Source: Camarhynchus parvulus (Eukaryota > Chordata > Aves > Passeriformes > Thraupidae). Taken from it: a DNA stretch of 64,000 bases. The translations under genes and the position numbers were made by a program. Where the stretch lies: the NCBI RefSeq assembly GCF_901933205.1, contig NC_044571.1, positions 54,683,994-54,747,993 of the forward strand, read 5' to 3'. Of the stretch, positions 1-11,518 are shown piece by piece (the first letter of the stretch is position 1; each line of letters starts with the position of its first letter). The notes under the pieces are model-generated. The model saw nothing but the letters and a program-made list of their open reading frames with translations, was not told where the DNA came from and did no database searches.

Positions 1-2452
1 TCCAGAGAAAAATTGTGCATGTCAAGTTTTTGTAATGACTGATGATTAACACAATGCAGAAGTTCACAAGATCTTTAAAAAGGAAAAATATTCATAAAGG
101 CTTCCTTTCCTGAAGTAAGCATTAACCAAAACCCTCCAAAAAGCACAAGTTAGCACAAAAATTATTTACAATATGGATCTTTAAATAAGAGAGTGTAATA
201 TTTTATGGTTTCTGCCTTTAGCTTCAATGACTGCCAAAAGGAATTTCTTTCTGTGTGTAATTGAGTTTGAAATGTGTTTTAGTGTTTCAAAGAGAGTTGT
301 TTGATCTGGCTCTGTAAGCAAAATATATATAAATTCCTTTTTTTTAAAAAAAAGAAAAAATATTAATTTTAAATGTGTTAGTGTGGATTTCAGTTCATGT
401 CCAAGAATCTAAAGATCTGCATCAAGATCTGCTTTATATTACTCTAAACATTACAGAAATCACAATCAATTATGTTCTTTTTAATTCTATAATCTTTCAA
501 CATACTGTTTGTGTTTTCAACATACTCTTTTGTTGCTGTTTGCATACAATGATTCTCATAAGCTGCCATCACTGCTTCCATTGCAAGACAAGAAAACAAG
601 TATTTATTTTACTAGCTGTATATAACATTCTTCATACTTCCTTAACATTTCTTCCCCTTCTGGCTTGCATGGAAGAGGGAATGAAACCAGTAATTTCTTC
701 AGGTTTGTACTCCATTTACTCCCACTGGTTTGTAAGCTGTGAAGAATGTGCAAACCTCATAATGGTATATCAGGGAAGTGCCTTTGTTATGATCCTCTTT
801 TAAGAACTACTTGTATAAGTTACTGCTATAGAAATATAGCTCATGTTGCAAATAATAGTAAAGAGAAGCAGAATTAATAACATGACCTAATTTATCTAAC
901 TCAACTTTTGAAAAATGCAAGCACAGTAGATTTGCAAGTTTTGTGGTCATTTTTACTTGCTGATTATCACTCTGTCAACTTATCTTTTTTATAATTTTGT
1001 CCACACAGATTTGTCAATTTTGCAAAACATCATGCCATCTCTTGTTTTGACATCTACTATAATATCATTAAAGCCAGCCTTTTTAAAGGAAAAAATCTGC
1101 TAGTTGGAAGTATAGATTTGGCCTATTGCAAAGCAATTTTGAAGTTCTACACTTTGGGATTCATGAGAAGTTTTACACTATGGGGTTCAATTTAAATCAA
1201 AATTCAATTTTCCAAATGTCTAATCTTCACCAAATGTTTTTTATCTTGCTAACAAATCCTATTAAGTTGTAGATAGAACATGAAAAGCAAATGGTTTTGT
1301 TCATCAAAAATTTAATCCTATTGGTTCCTTTTGTCCAGTAACTGACTTAGACCTGATTAATTAACAATAATACAAAGATGAACAATATAAAGCCAAATCC
1401 CATGGGGTTTATGAAAGATAAGCTGTACTTAGCCAGGATAGAAGTAATCATAAATACTTATCTCTCTTGAATATTTTTTGTCAGGTTGCTTTTTTTTTCA
1501 GTTCAGAGAGAAAACATCATTTAGTGTTAGTTAACTGACATTAACCTTCTCCTGTGGCACGCAATCTATTTCACCTTCCTTAGAAATGTGAACGTCAGTT
1601 GATCATCTGCTTATCTGCATTTCTGCAAACTTTTATCTCAAAGCAATAAAAAAACTTGTTCTCTGTTTTTTCAAGGTCAGCGATAATCTTTAATCTCCTA
1701 AATACACATTTACACAGTATTTTAAGAGTTACCAGCATCTGAGGCACATATACATTCAGTTTCATGAGACCATTTTCCATTTTCAAGCATTTTAAATTTT
1801 TATTCAAGCCATAATTTCATGGTATAAAGTCTCTCACTATGACAGGTGATTTTCCAGTGCCAACAAAATCTTTTATTTCTAATGACATACTCAATGTTAC
1901 ACAAGCCTCAGCCTGTTATCATTGGCTTCAGTAACATACAGGGGGAAAAATGTTTCACTTGGCTGTAAATTAATATCAGGTTTACTTATTCTATAGGCAA
2001 AATTTTCTGAATGAAATTTCCTTATATATAATGTTCCTTGTCATGCCAGCCCCATCCTTATCTTTTGATATAAGTGTAATAAGCAGTGTGCTACTTTTTG
2101 GGTTTGGAGAGCCAAAGAGTCCATCCATGATAAGAGGTACTCAGGAGCAAATAAAATTTATTTACATTGTAATGCAGGAAATCCAAATATCACCAAAACT
2201 GCTCTGAAGCAAAACTAGAAATTTAATTTATTTATGAGAATGAGGAAAAAATTACATTTGATTAGCAAGTTTTATAGCACTTTCTTTACTTGAACAAATT
2301 ATGGTTCTGATTTTCTTTTTTTTTTCTTTACCACTGTTTTCATATGTAGATGAGAATGAAAAAAAATTGTACCACTATACTATAGTTCCATTGCTTCCAG
2401 AAGGGCAGGGCAAAACTCCTGTTTGGAATTCAAGTCTTCAATGGTTTTGAGC
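1..2452. other. AT-rich single-copy non-coding DNA
   Basis: No gene, known repeat family or RNA gene is visible. An open frame of 142 codons at 375-803 (+) is rich in Leu, Ile, Cys and His with no domain pattern, and looks like chance read-through in AT-rich DNA. A short imperfect tandem duplication lies at about 1139-1191. Confidence 0.6.
1139..1191. repeat. Imperfect tandem duplication, two ~25-bp units
   Basis: Two consecutive units of about 25 bp begin with GAAGTT and share the core TACACT followed by GGG and TTCA. They differ at a few positions. This looks like a local slippage duplication and has no evident function. Confidence 0.6.
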
Positions 2453-2454
2453 AT

Positions 2455-2521
<67 letters not shown>
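2453..2521. repeat. (GT)n microsatellite
   Basis: About 69 bp of almost pure GT dinucleotides, with one T interruption near the left end. Open frames crossing it on both strands encode only Cys-Val or Thr-His repeats and are artefacts. It is long enough to be expected to be length-polymorphic. Confidence 0.97.
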
Positions 2522-2522
<1 letters not shown>

Positions 2523-2810
2523 ATAAAAAGATTAACTTTATAATTGCAAGAGCAAGAAAGTTTAGGCATAATTGTGAGTCCCACAAGATCCATTTTCACA
2601 TTGCTTCTAGGCTCTATTCAATTCCCAAATAGGCATTGGATGGTTCAACTTCATTAAACTCTCTCTAAAACCAAACCCCATGTCATAGCTGTCTTGAAGA
2701 ATCTCTTCCAAAGATCATTGTAGTTGAAAATGTATTAGACATGGTTTGTTTATTTTATCAGAGCTCTTAAACACACAAGCACAGGATGATAAACATCCAG
2801 GAGGGTATAG

Positions 2811-3318
2811 CCATCTTGAGTGCTGGGTGTGGTTTTGGGCAGTGTAAGAAGGACATCAAACTGTTAGTGTGTCCAGAGGAGGGTGACTGAAATAGTGAAA
2901 GGCCTCAAGGGCAAGACTTACCAGGAGCAATTCAAGTCACCTTGTTTGTTCAGCTTGTAGAAAAGAGGTCTGAGGGGAGGTCTCATTGTAGTCTACAATT
3001 TCTTCAGGGGGGACCATGGAGGGAGAGGTCCTCTCTCTGCTGACCAGAAGTAGGACATGAGGAAACGGGATGAATCTGCATAAGGTGAAGTTCCGGTTAG
3101 ACATTAGGGTAAGGTTCTTCACTGAAAGGGTGATTGGTCACTGGAACTGGGTCCCCAGCTCCAGCGCGGTACCTCTGGAGCACCAAGCCCATCAAAGTTC
3201 AAGGAGTGTTTGAATGATGCTCTTAGTTTTATGGGCTAGTTCTAAGTAGTCCCATGAGAAGCAGGGATTTGGACTTCATGATCCTTATGGGTCCCTTCCA
3301 ACTTCTATGATTCCGTGA
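2811..3318 (+). mobile_element. CR1 LINE, 3' end, + orientation
   Basis: Runs from the segment encoding the end of the CR1 reverse-transcriptase ORF (read as 'cttgagtgctg', then 'gtccagaggaggg') through the 3' UTR ('ggtctgaggggag', 'ttcttcactgaaaggg', 'tggaactgggt') to the conserved avian terminus ('gggtcccttccaac', 'ttctatgattc'). It is 5'-truncated, as most CR1 copies are, and its frames are broken, so it is a dead copy. The assignment is from recognition of the avian CR1 tail. Confidence 0.93.
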
Positions 3319-3705
3319 AGTGCACATAGTCAGTTGCTGATCGCTAAAGAAGTGTAACCTTGAGAGTTGGATATGACTGCTCTTAGGGCTTAAAAAAGAA
3401 AAAATATAAAAAAGAGCAATTCTTTATTTCTGCAGATAAGTATATTATCTCACATTTGGGAAAAAAAATTGGCAACAAGAAAATAGAAACACACAGGTAT
3501 AACCTCAATACAAACAGGCAAATTAAGACCAGAGAAAAAGGAGTTCCCCTAGTAGTGTCTTCCCCTACACATTAGGGGACACTGCACATTGTAAGCACTG
3601 CTACTTACACATCAGTAGGTCTCCCTCCGCCTCAGTAGAAAGTTAGCATTACTTTAAGGTTTTACATGCATAATTGGAAATGAGGCTGCTTGTGCATTTC
3701 TTTGG
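3319..3705. other. Short intergenic stretch between CR1 and LTR
   Basis: No gene is visible. A small hairpin-forming sequence lies at 3554-3583: AGTGT and CCCCT pair with AGGGG and ACACT across a 7-bp loop with a 3-bp bulge. Confidence 0.4.
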
Positions 3706-4771
3706 TGTATTGGGTTTGCATGGCCAAGCTTTGGTAGTGGGGGGGATACAAGAGTGGTTTCTGTGAGATGCTGCCAGAAGTTTCCTCCAAGTCCAATAGA
3801 ACCAATCCATGGTTGTTCCAAAGACAGATCTGCCACCAGCCAAGGCTGGGCAATTAGAAATTATGGTAATGCCTCTGTGATACCATATCTAAGAAAAAGG
3901 AAAAAAAAAAAAGTTATTCTGCAGATGTAATTGCTGCCAGAGAAGAGCAAAGAGAAAATACATGAGAGGAACAACTCTGCAGGCACTAAGGTCAGTGCAG
4001 AAGGAGGGGGAGGAGATGCATCAGGCACTGAAGCTGAGATTTGCCTGCGCTTGTGGTGAAGACCATGGTAAAGCAGCTGTGACCCTGCAGCCCATGGAGA
4101 TACAGACATCCACCTGCAGCCTGTGGAAGAGACCCATGTTGGATCAGGTGGATGCCTGAGAGGAGGCTGTGAGCTTGTAGGAGGCCCCTCGAGACAGGAG
4201 CCCATGCTGGAGAGCCTGTCCTTGAAGGACTACACTCCATGGAAGAGTACTCCATGCTGGAGCAGTCTGGGGAGGGCCATTGCCCATGGGATGGATTCAC
4301 ATTGCAGCAGTTTGCAGAGAGCTGCTGCTCATGAAATGGACTCACTCTGGAGAAGTTAATAGAGAACTGTCTCCTGCAGGAGAGACCCCTCATTGGAGGA
4401 GGGAAGGACTCTCCTCCCTGAGCAATGGGAGAAAGATCAGGTGATGAACTGACCATAACCCCTGATGCCTGTCTCCCTGTACTTCTGGCATAGGAGGTAG
4501 GGCTAGAAAGGACAGAGGGATGAGGGAAAGTTTTTGAGGTTTTATTTGATTTCTCATTATCCTGCTCTGATTCTGCTGGTAATAAGTTCAATTAATATCT
4601 TTAATTCTAGCCTGTTTTGCCCATGATGGTATTTGGTGACAGATTTCTCCTGGTCCTTATCTCAACTCATGAAGCATTCTTTATGTTTTGTCGCACCTGT
4701 TCAGCTGTAGAGGGGAGTGATGGAGAGACTTTGGTGGATGCCTGGAGTTTAGCTAGAGTTAACCCACTACA
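3706..4771 (+). mobile_element. Solo LTR of an avian endogenous retrovirus (~1.07 kb family), + orientation
   Basis: Starts TGTATTGGGTTTGCATGG and ends AACCCACTACA, giving the TG...CA ends of an LTR. The interior carries the repetitive 'gctggagcag' and 'cagcccatgg' units typical of this long passerine LTR family, an upstream 'gtgata-cata' box, and 'tttgcccatgatggtatttgg' near the 3' end. The same family recurs in the opposite orientation at 29260-30302 and 48626-49724. The 5 bp outside the two ends do not match (TTTGG and TAAAT), so the duplication is lost, or the copy came from recombination between elements. Open frames of up to 199 codons within it (3992-4591, minus) are spurious. No gag, pol or env adjoins it. 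Confidence 0.88.
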
Positions 4772-7177
4772 TAAATTTATTTTGACCAGCATTTCCTTTA
4801 CTTGGCTATGCTACTTTATAAACGTGTGTCCCTGTCCAATCCCCTTCCACCAAAAAAGACAAAACCGATAGGTTTTAAAAGCTCTAAGACTTTAAAACCT
4901 TCATACCCTTACTTAACTCTGAAAGATTATATTTAAAATAATTTTCCTAAGCTTGTTTCAATAACAATCTCGTAATCAAATAACAAATGTCTGGTTAGTA
5001 ATCCCTTGTTTTGTATAACAAGCAAGCATAAAAAGAAATGAAAACACATTTAAAGGAAACAAAATATCAACAAGAAATAACCCCAAACAATAATATATTT
5101 AATACAGCTATAGAAATATACCTTAGTGACATTTATAGCAGAGATTCATTTTTAAAAGCAATTTACTTCTAAGTTTGGAAAATAATAAAAAAAATCATAG
5201 TACTAAAAAGAAAAATAATATGCAAGGTATTGTAAAAAACCCAAATGCTAAGAATGATACAGATGCATTTATAATATTGGATCAGGATACTTCCAGCATT
5301 TTGTATTGTCTCCAGGCGGATACTGCACTTTGAATTATTAAGATTTTCAAAGCATCAGATCTGTCTTTTGGTAATTTGTACAGCATCTGGTTTAATAAGT
5401 CTGATCATGAGTAAGACCAATAAATGTCACAAGGATAAATTACGGGTGGAATTTTCACTTCAGCACCAGTCCTGTAATATATTGTCCATGAGCTGATAAT
5501 GAAGATTAAAATCCTTTTATTCTGCTTGAATGTGAAAAACCTGGAACATTATTCAAAGCCGTATTCTGAACAATATTGAGCACCTCAAATTCTCACTGAT
5601 CACAGGATGTCTTCTGATAAAAATCAGAGTAAAATCTCTATTCAGCTCAGGTTAATGAAAGTTTGGTCACTGAGTGCTGTGCTATCAGAATTTGTCTCAT
5701 AATATATGCTGAGACAATAGTTCAGTTTAAGAAAAAATACTTCTAAATTGTATGGGAAATAGAGACTCATGTAATAGAACTCCACATAACATGGAGCTGT
5801 ACTGTTTTACTTTATTCAGCCTAATGATTTCCATTATCTCTTTAGTTGATAGAATCCATTTCAACAACCAATAATCTCTTGAAATCCACTGAGCCACAAA
5901 TTAGTCATTAGAGAAAATTTTCAGAGATCATTACCTTTTCCATAGATTTTAGCTTTTAATTTCCTAAAAACCCATGTCTAGTGTTGTTCATAAGAAGAGG
6001 AGGGTAAATTACTCAGTTCCAAAAGAATGATTCTAGTATTGTTTATGCTATTCACTTGTTTGTTATTTGCACTGCTGCAGTTTTATTAAAGGTCGACTCT
6101 GTAACATGCTTAACCTTGAATTTATGACCTCTTATACTATTAGGTTTTAATGAAAAAACAAATGACATCAACCCTTCATTGTGTGCCACTTTAATGACCT
6201 GCTATTTTCTTTGGAGAAATTTATTGTTTTTCTAAAGTAGTGAAATACTCTCTGTCACACACTCACATACAAACAAACACACACACAAATAGAGGCATAA
6301 TTTCCAAGACAGAAGGGAAAGTAAGAAATGTGGTTTGTGGTTCAATTTTTTTCATTGTCTTTGTTTGGGTTGCTTATTGCTTTTCCTAAGTTACACCTAA
6401 AGAGTCCAGGCTTTTTGACTGGAAGGTTGGGCTGACAGCATTTGAGTTCTGGTTTGTCTAAGAAAATGCTCAGTCCACAGTAGGAAATTAGAAGATGACA
6501 GAAACCTGAAATATTTCAAATAAACCCTTTTCAAAGAACTTTTAAAACAGGGAAATGCAACCGAATTCAAAAAGATCTTATGGGAATCCAGTCTTCTTAT
6601 AATAAGCAATATTTAGCAAAACTCTTCTGCATAGATCTGAATACACCAAAATTATTTATCAAATTATAAGAATCAGACTCATAATTCACCAGGTTTTCCA
6701 TACTTGCATAAATAAATATTTCTTCCTTCACTTTAAAGCATGAAAAAGTTTTGTTAAATGAGTTACCAAAGTACAATCTTCCTAGAAACAAAAAAGTAAC
6801 ACCGGCAACAGCTGTGCAATCACTTGGAATGATTTATGTGCCGTGACTACATCGCTGTGTTGTTTACTCTATGCTTACACTGCCTAAATTGGCAATTAGT
6901 TTCTGAAAAAACGTATAGAGCAACAGGGAGTTGAATACTTGCAAGACTGACGCTGCAAACTCTGTAAGGGCAACACAGAGCATTCTGGTTTAAGACCTTA
7001 GTGTGGTCCTCAACTGAATATTAAAAGGCTTTGGCCAGGATAGATATAGTCCTTAATAGGTGATAATATTGTGACAGTGCTTGACAGTCTTTTTAAAAGA
7101 AGTCAGATGATTAAGGAGGAGAACTGTATTGCTTATGGGGGAATGGCTGGAATGAGGACATCACCCAAGAAATGTTA

Positions 7178-7228
7178 AATTATATATATAATATATATAC
7201 ACATATATATATGCGTGTATATATACAC
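7178..7228. repeat. AT-rich alternating pyrimidine-purine repeat
   Basis: Nearly continuous TA/AT dinucleotides with interspersed ACAC and GCGTG. Largely self-complementary, so able to form cruciform or slipped structures. Confidence 0.9.
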
Positions 7229-7830
7229 AGAGATGATTTTTCTCCTTTGATCATTCTGTCTTTGCTCTCTTAATATTTAGCTTTAAGGAAACAACTGTGT
7301 GCCCACCTTTTCAAGGGAAAGTCATAAATATTTTGAATTAATTGTATCTTGCAAGAAAATAGATTGTAAACTGGAAATGTGGCCTATAACTTATTGTATG
7401 ACCACAGGTATTGTCTATGTCTCTATATCAGCACCATGCAGTGCTAACTCAGGTCATGGCTGAAATGCGTTACTTTAGAAAACTCAAGAAAAAAATCAGA
7501 AGTACAGTCAATTCTGTCATCCTTGTGGCAATATGTCTTTTTAAATAGTTATGCAATATCTCAAGACTTTTTGTCAGATATACAACATGAATTTTTAAGC
7601 TATGGTGTCTAAAATTTGAAACATGAAATTTAATTTTGAGAAATATTCGGAATCTACATTTTGTTTTGAATAAGTATTCAGAGATATCAACCCCATATCT
7701 CACAATAGACATTCGAAACAAGAGGTTTTGTGTGAGAAATTTGGACTGAAGGATTATTAAAGGAATTCTGGCAGCAATTTTTTTTTCACTTTTTCCTACC
7801 TGTAGCAGACTGAAATTATCAAAGCAGGGG

Positions 7831-7863
7831 AGTAATAACAATAATAATAATAATAATAATAAT
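7831..7863. repeat. (AAT)n trinucleotide microsatellite
   Basis: About ten AAT/ATA units, preceded by one imperfect unit. Confidence 0.93.
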
Positions 7864-10522
7864 ATGCAGAGGAGAATTGCTATTCATATTGTCAGACTTC
7901 TTAATTTCTCATCTACCATAGTTATGATTAGCAACCTTCTGAATAAAAGAGAAATACCCCAAGTATCTATTTATTTCATTTAAACAGAAGCCCGGTTTAT
8001 TTGTATACTTCCATATCTGTTTCAAGTCAGTAAATAGAACCAAGTTTCATAGATTTCTCACCTCACCTACTGAGATCCTTTTTTACTGGGATTATAAATG
8101 TGTCTGTCTGTTATCTTTGGAAATTTGCATGAATTGCCTTTGCATGTTAAGCTGTGTTCTGCTGATAAGTAAACAGCCCTCCAGATTTTCCAAATCTTAT
8201 CTAAGATGTCTCAGAAACTCAATCTACAATTAAAAAAAAAAAGAAAAGCAGAGGGGGAGGGAGAGAAGAGACAACTTACTGACATTGTGTAGCTGGTGCT
8301 ATATATCATTTAAACTATGTCTAAAGCATCTATTTTGTTTAAGAGTACCTCTTCTTCCTCTTTGTTTCTCTAGCAGCATTTTCCTGATATGTCTCTTAAT
8401 TTCACAGGTAAAAAGTACTATGTGCTGACTCCTCATTAGTGACCAGAAGTGGAAAAGTTTGAAACTTTAGAAATATGTTAAATTTTAATTAAAAACCACT
8501 AACCTGACACATAAACTTGCAGCAGTCATTTGACTCTCATCTTGCCTCAGAATTGCTGTTTTTCCTTGAGCCTTTTCATAACTTATCAGGTAAAAATGTA
8601 GTGAAGTTTCAAATCACTGCCTTGGAAGACTCATTCTTGCCCTATTTTCTTTAAAATGGACAGAGACATGCAAATCTGTATACATGCCTGTGCCGTGAGA
8701 CACAGGGAGAATGCTGCACTCTATGAGGTGATAAAGTGTCAACAATTCCATCCTTCCCAGCCTCCGGTAAATCTGTCTTTCCTCAGCCCTGGCTCTTGGT
8801 GCCTATAGCAAGCAAATCCTAGGTCATACGAGCTGTCATGTCCCCAGTCAATATCTGTGTTCTATTCTCATAGTGATATATACAAAAGGGGAACAGCTGA
8901 GGGAGAGTTGGATACCTATGGCTTATTCATGGGACAGCTGTGACTATATTCAATATCAACAAACATTGGCTGACTAAGCATTCACCAACAGTGAGTAACA
9001 AGACTTCCCAGGCAGGTGGGTGGTGAATCTCCTGTATGAAGGGACAAAGATAGCTCTCAAAGATAGGTAAATAAACCTTATTTCAGAAATACCTAATTAT
9101 TTCCATTGGTCGCTGCTGGGCATTAGATTACGTAACCATCTTCAATCCACTCAAGAGTCAAAATTAATCCCACCTGAGTGTGAAGGGTCATTGTTGATGT
9201 TGGATGGCAGATATGTTAGACAATACTTCAGGAAAAGTGAAGCATATGTGAAAAGCTGTGAAATTTGAATTAGCGATATCTGTGTTTCTCTGGAATATAA
9301 TATTCCTCATATAACCAATTTCTTGCTTCTGCCCCTTTCATTTTGAAAATAGGCTGTGAATTCTTAATATATATATTTTAATCTTTTTTGTATCTTTTAA
9401 GAAATTTCTTTAGAAAATAAATATTTGATCTTAATTTATGAGACATGTTTGTTCTGACAACTCATTTTTGGGGGGGACTCTCTAAAATCCATGAAGTGCA
9501 AGGTATTCTGGATCATCTTCTGTATGGACAAACCTATGAAAAACATGGTACCGTGAAATGTCAGTAGTGCTAATTTAGAGAAGTGAAACTACTAGAGCAA
9601 CTCAAAAGCAACATACTTGTTGTAGCAGGCTCATCAGAAAGATGTGTATATCATGAAACTGAGGATTTGTTTGTATTCCCTATGTTGCAACAGCATAAGG
9701 GAATGTTGTAAACTTCAAAGCCTGCAGAAATAGTATTAAAATAGTATGCAGGTACAGGGAACCCAGCATGAAACAACCTCTTCTCTACTATCTACTGGGG
9801 TCAGCCACTGAATACACAACAGCTTAGAATAAAATGACATGTTTCAGTTTGAAGGGCACTAGCCTGTTTCCTATAAAAGAAAGGCCAAGAATGAAGTGAA
9901 ATTTATGTTACAACATTATACAACATTACATTTATAAAACCTCCCAATAAAAATTGGGAATGAATTAGAGAGGTAAGTTGTTTGATATATATCAGGTTTT
10001 TTTTCTTCTAATATTAAGGTGTAAAATGGTTTATGCCTGGATGAGATTTCCATAATTACTTGACCTGTAAATTAAGTTCTCCTAGCCACTCACCATCCTT
10101 GTGATGCATAAATAATAAAATGTTACATAATTTTGGTGTGTTTTATGAATACATCTCAATTAGCTAATGAAACCATTTTTTCCTTCTTTCAGCTATAGGC
10201 AAAATAAATGCTGCTCACCATGCAGATAAAAAAATCCAGGTTGGTGAAGTAGAAAATAAAGTGACACAATGGCACTATTAGTACTAAGTGATGAAGGTTT
10301 AAGACAAATCTGTTCATATATTTGTAAGTATTATAACTATTTTCAGCTATCAGGGTATTGTATTTACTGGTGTCTTACAGAGCTATTGCAGTGCGACCAT
10401 GCGAATCAATGTGATTTTAATTGATATTTAACTTATTTATGATTCAATGCCTGTTTGTTTTATGCTTTATATACCACTGGTCAAGGTTTTTTACAGGCAG
10501 AAGAATAAAAAAGAAATAAATA

Positions 10523-10912
10523 GCTCTTTGTCCTGGATTCAGGCAGGACAGAGTTAATTTTTTTGCAGTAGCTAGGAGACAGAATAAGGCATTATTCTAT
10601 ACCGACTTATTGACACGGGCAGGGGGAGATGGGACTCTCTTCCAGGGCTCCTTCTGGTGGAGAAACCTGTCATCAGAGACCGATTTTTATTTATTGCCCT
10701 GGGCTTTCCATGTAAATAATTCCTTTGTCTTATACCTTTTGTTATTAATATTGTTGCTCTAACCGTTGGTTCCCTTATCTCATTGTTGTTTCCAGTAAAT
10801 TGTTCTTATCTCAACCAGTAACCTTTGCCTTTTGTACTTCCACACAGGGGGAGAGGAGAGTGAGCAGTGTGGATTAAATTGAAGAATAGCATTCCTAAAC
10901 CATGACACTCTT
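10523..10912 (+). mobile_element. ERVL-like solo LTR with 5-bp target-site duplication
   Basis: The LTR proper is 10528-10907 (380 bp). It starts TGTCCTGGATTCAGGCAGG and ends in CCATGACA. The start, the 'agagttaattt' box, 'ttatctcaacc' about 90 bp from the end and the 'gggggagagg' G-rich stretch match the widespread avian ERVL-type LTR. CTCTT directly precedes it (10523-10527) and directly follows it (10908-10912), giving a perfect 5-bp TSD. The insertion is therefore intact at both ends and is a solo LTR with no internal coding region. Confidence 0.93.
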
Positions 10913-11215
10913 CCTTAGCAGCTGAGTGAATCCAATAATAATGTGAATGTCAGTAAAACTAACAGTACAGGAGATATTCTGGAAATTCTTTGCAACTAAA
11001 AATATAAGACAGAATTGAAACAAACCGATTAAAAACATTCGTGAAAATCTGTGAAAACCCATTTCCTAAAGCCTGGGTTGCATTTTTAAATTTTTGATAG
11101 CTCCTTAACTATTCATTTGGTGTTGAAATATTTTTCGATGCTTATGAAGAAAGAGGGTAGTAGGACAGTTTGTACACATGCCATAATGATATATAATTTT
11201 ACCTTTGATCATAGT

Positions 11216-11518
11216 TTTCATTGTGGAGGGATAGAATGTAAGAAAATAGTGCAGAAAGTAATCTCACACCTGAGGAATTGCAGCTGTATTAAATCACGAA
11301 AGACTAGGAACAGGCCTGCTCTTAATAGGCCACAGCTGTGTCCAATAAGAAGACAAGTGCTTCAAAAGAGTGGGTTAGCTGGGTGAGGAGAGAGATGGAG
11401 TTTGTTGTTAGTGCTGTGAGGAGGTGCCCGTGAGAAATCACCAAGAAGGTATGGAACTTTTGCAAAAAGATGGCAACATTTAATAATAAAACAATTAAAT
11501 TGCATGTACACATTTCCT
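11216..11518 (+). mobile_element. Possible small solo LTR (~291 bp) with imperfect 6-bp TSD
   Basis: The candidate element is 11222-11512. It starts TGTGGAGGG and ends TGTACACA, and has an A-rich polyadenylation-like stretch (AATAAA near 11484) close to the 3' end. The flanks are TTTCAT (11216-11221) and TTTCCT (11513-11518), a 5-of-6 match, as expected for an older 6-bp duplication. The interior ('acctgaggaattgcagctg', 'ggccacagctgtgtcc') resembles U3-like sequence seen in other songbird LTRs. The family cannot be named with confidence. Confidence 0.5.

Larger units (their letters stand above)
4772..10522. other. AT-rich single-copy non-coding DNA
   Basis: About 5.7 kb with no supported gene. 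It contains an AT/GT simple repeat (7178-7228), an (AAT)n tract (7831-7863), a CA-rich patch near 6255-6290 and a purine run near 8230-8270. A 123-codon open frame at 7470-7841 (minus) has no recognisable domain. Confidence 0.55.

Noticed and set aside
375..803. 142-codon open frame, plus strand
   Set aside because: Hydrophobic, Cys/His-rich chance translation of AT-rich DNA. No domain or splice context.
2380..2632. Cys-Val and Thr-His repeat proteins on opposite strands
   Set aside because: Both are translations of the GT microsatellite.
3992..4591. 199-codon open frame, minus strand
   Set aside because: It lies antisense within a complete LTR whose internal repeats keep frames open. There is no domain, and the Ser/Pro-rich composition follows the LTR sequence.
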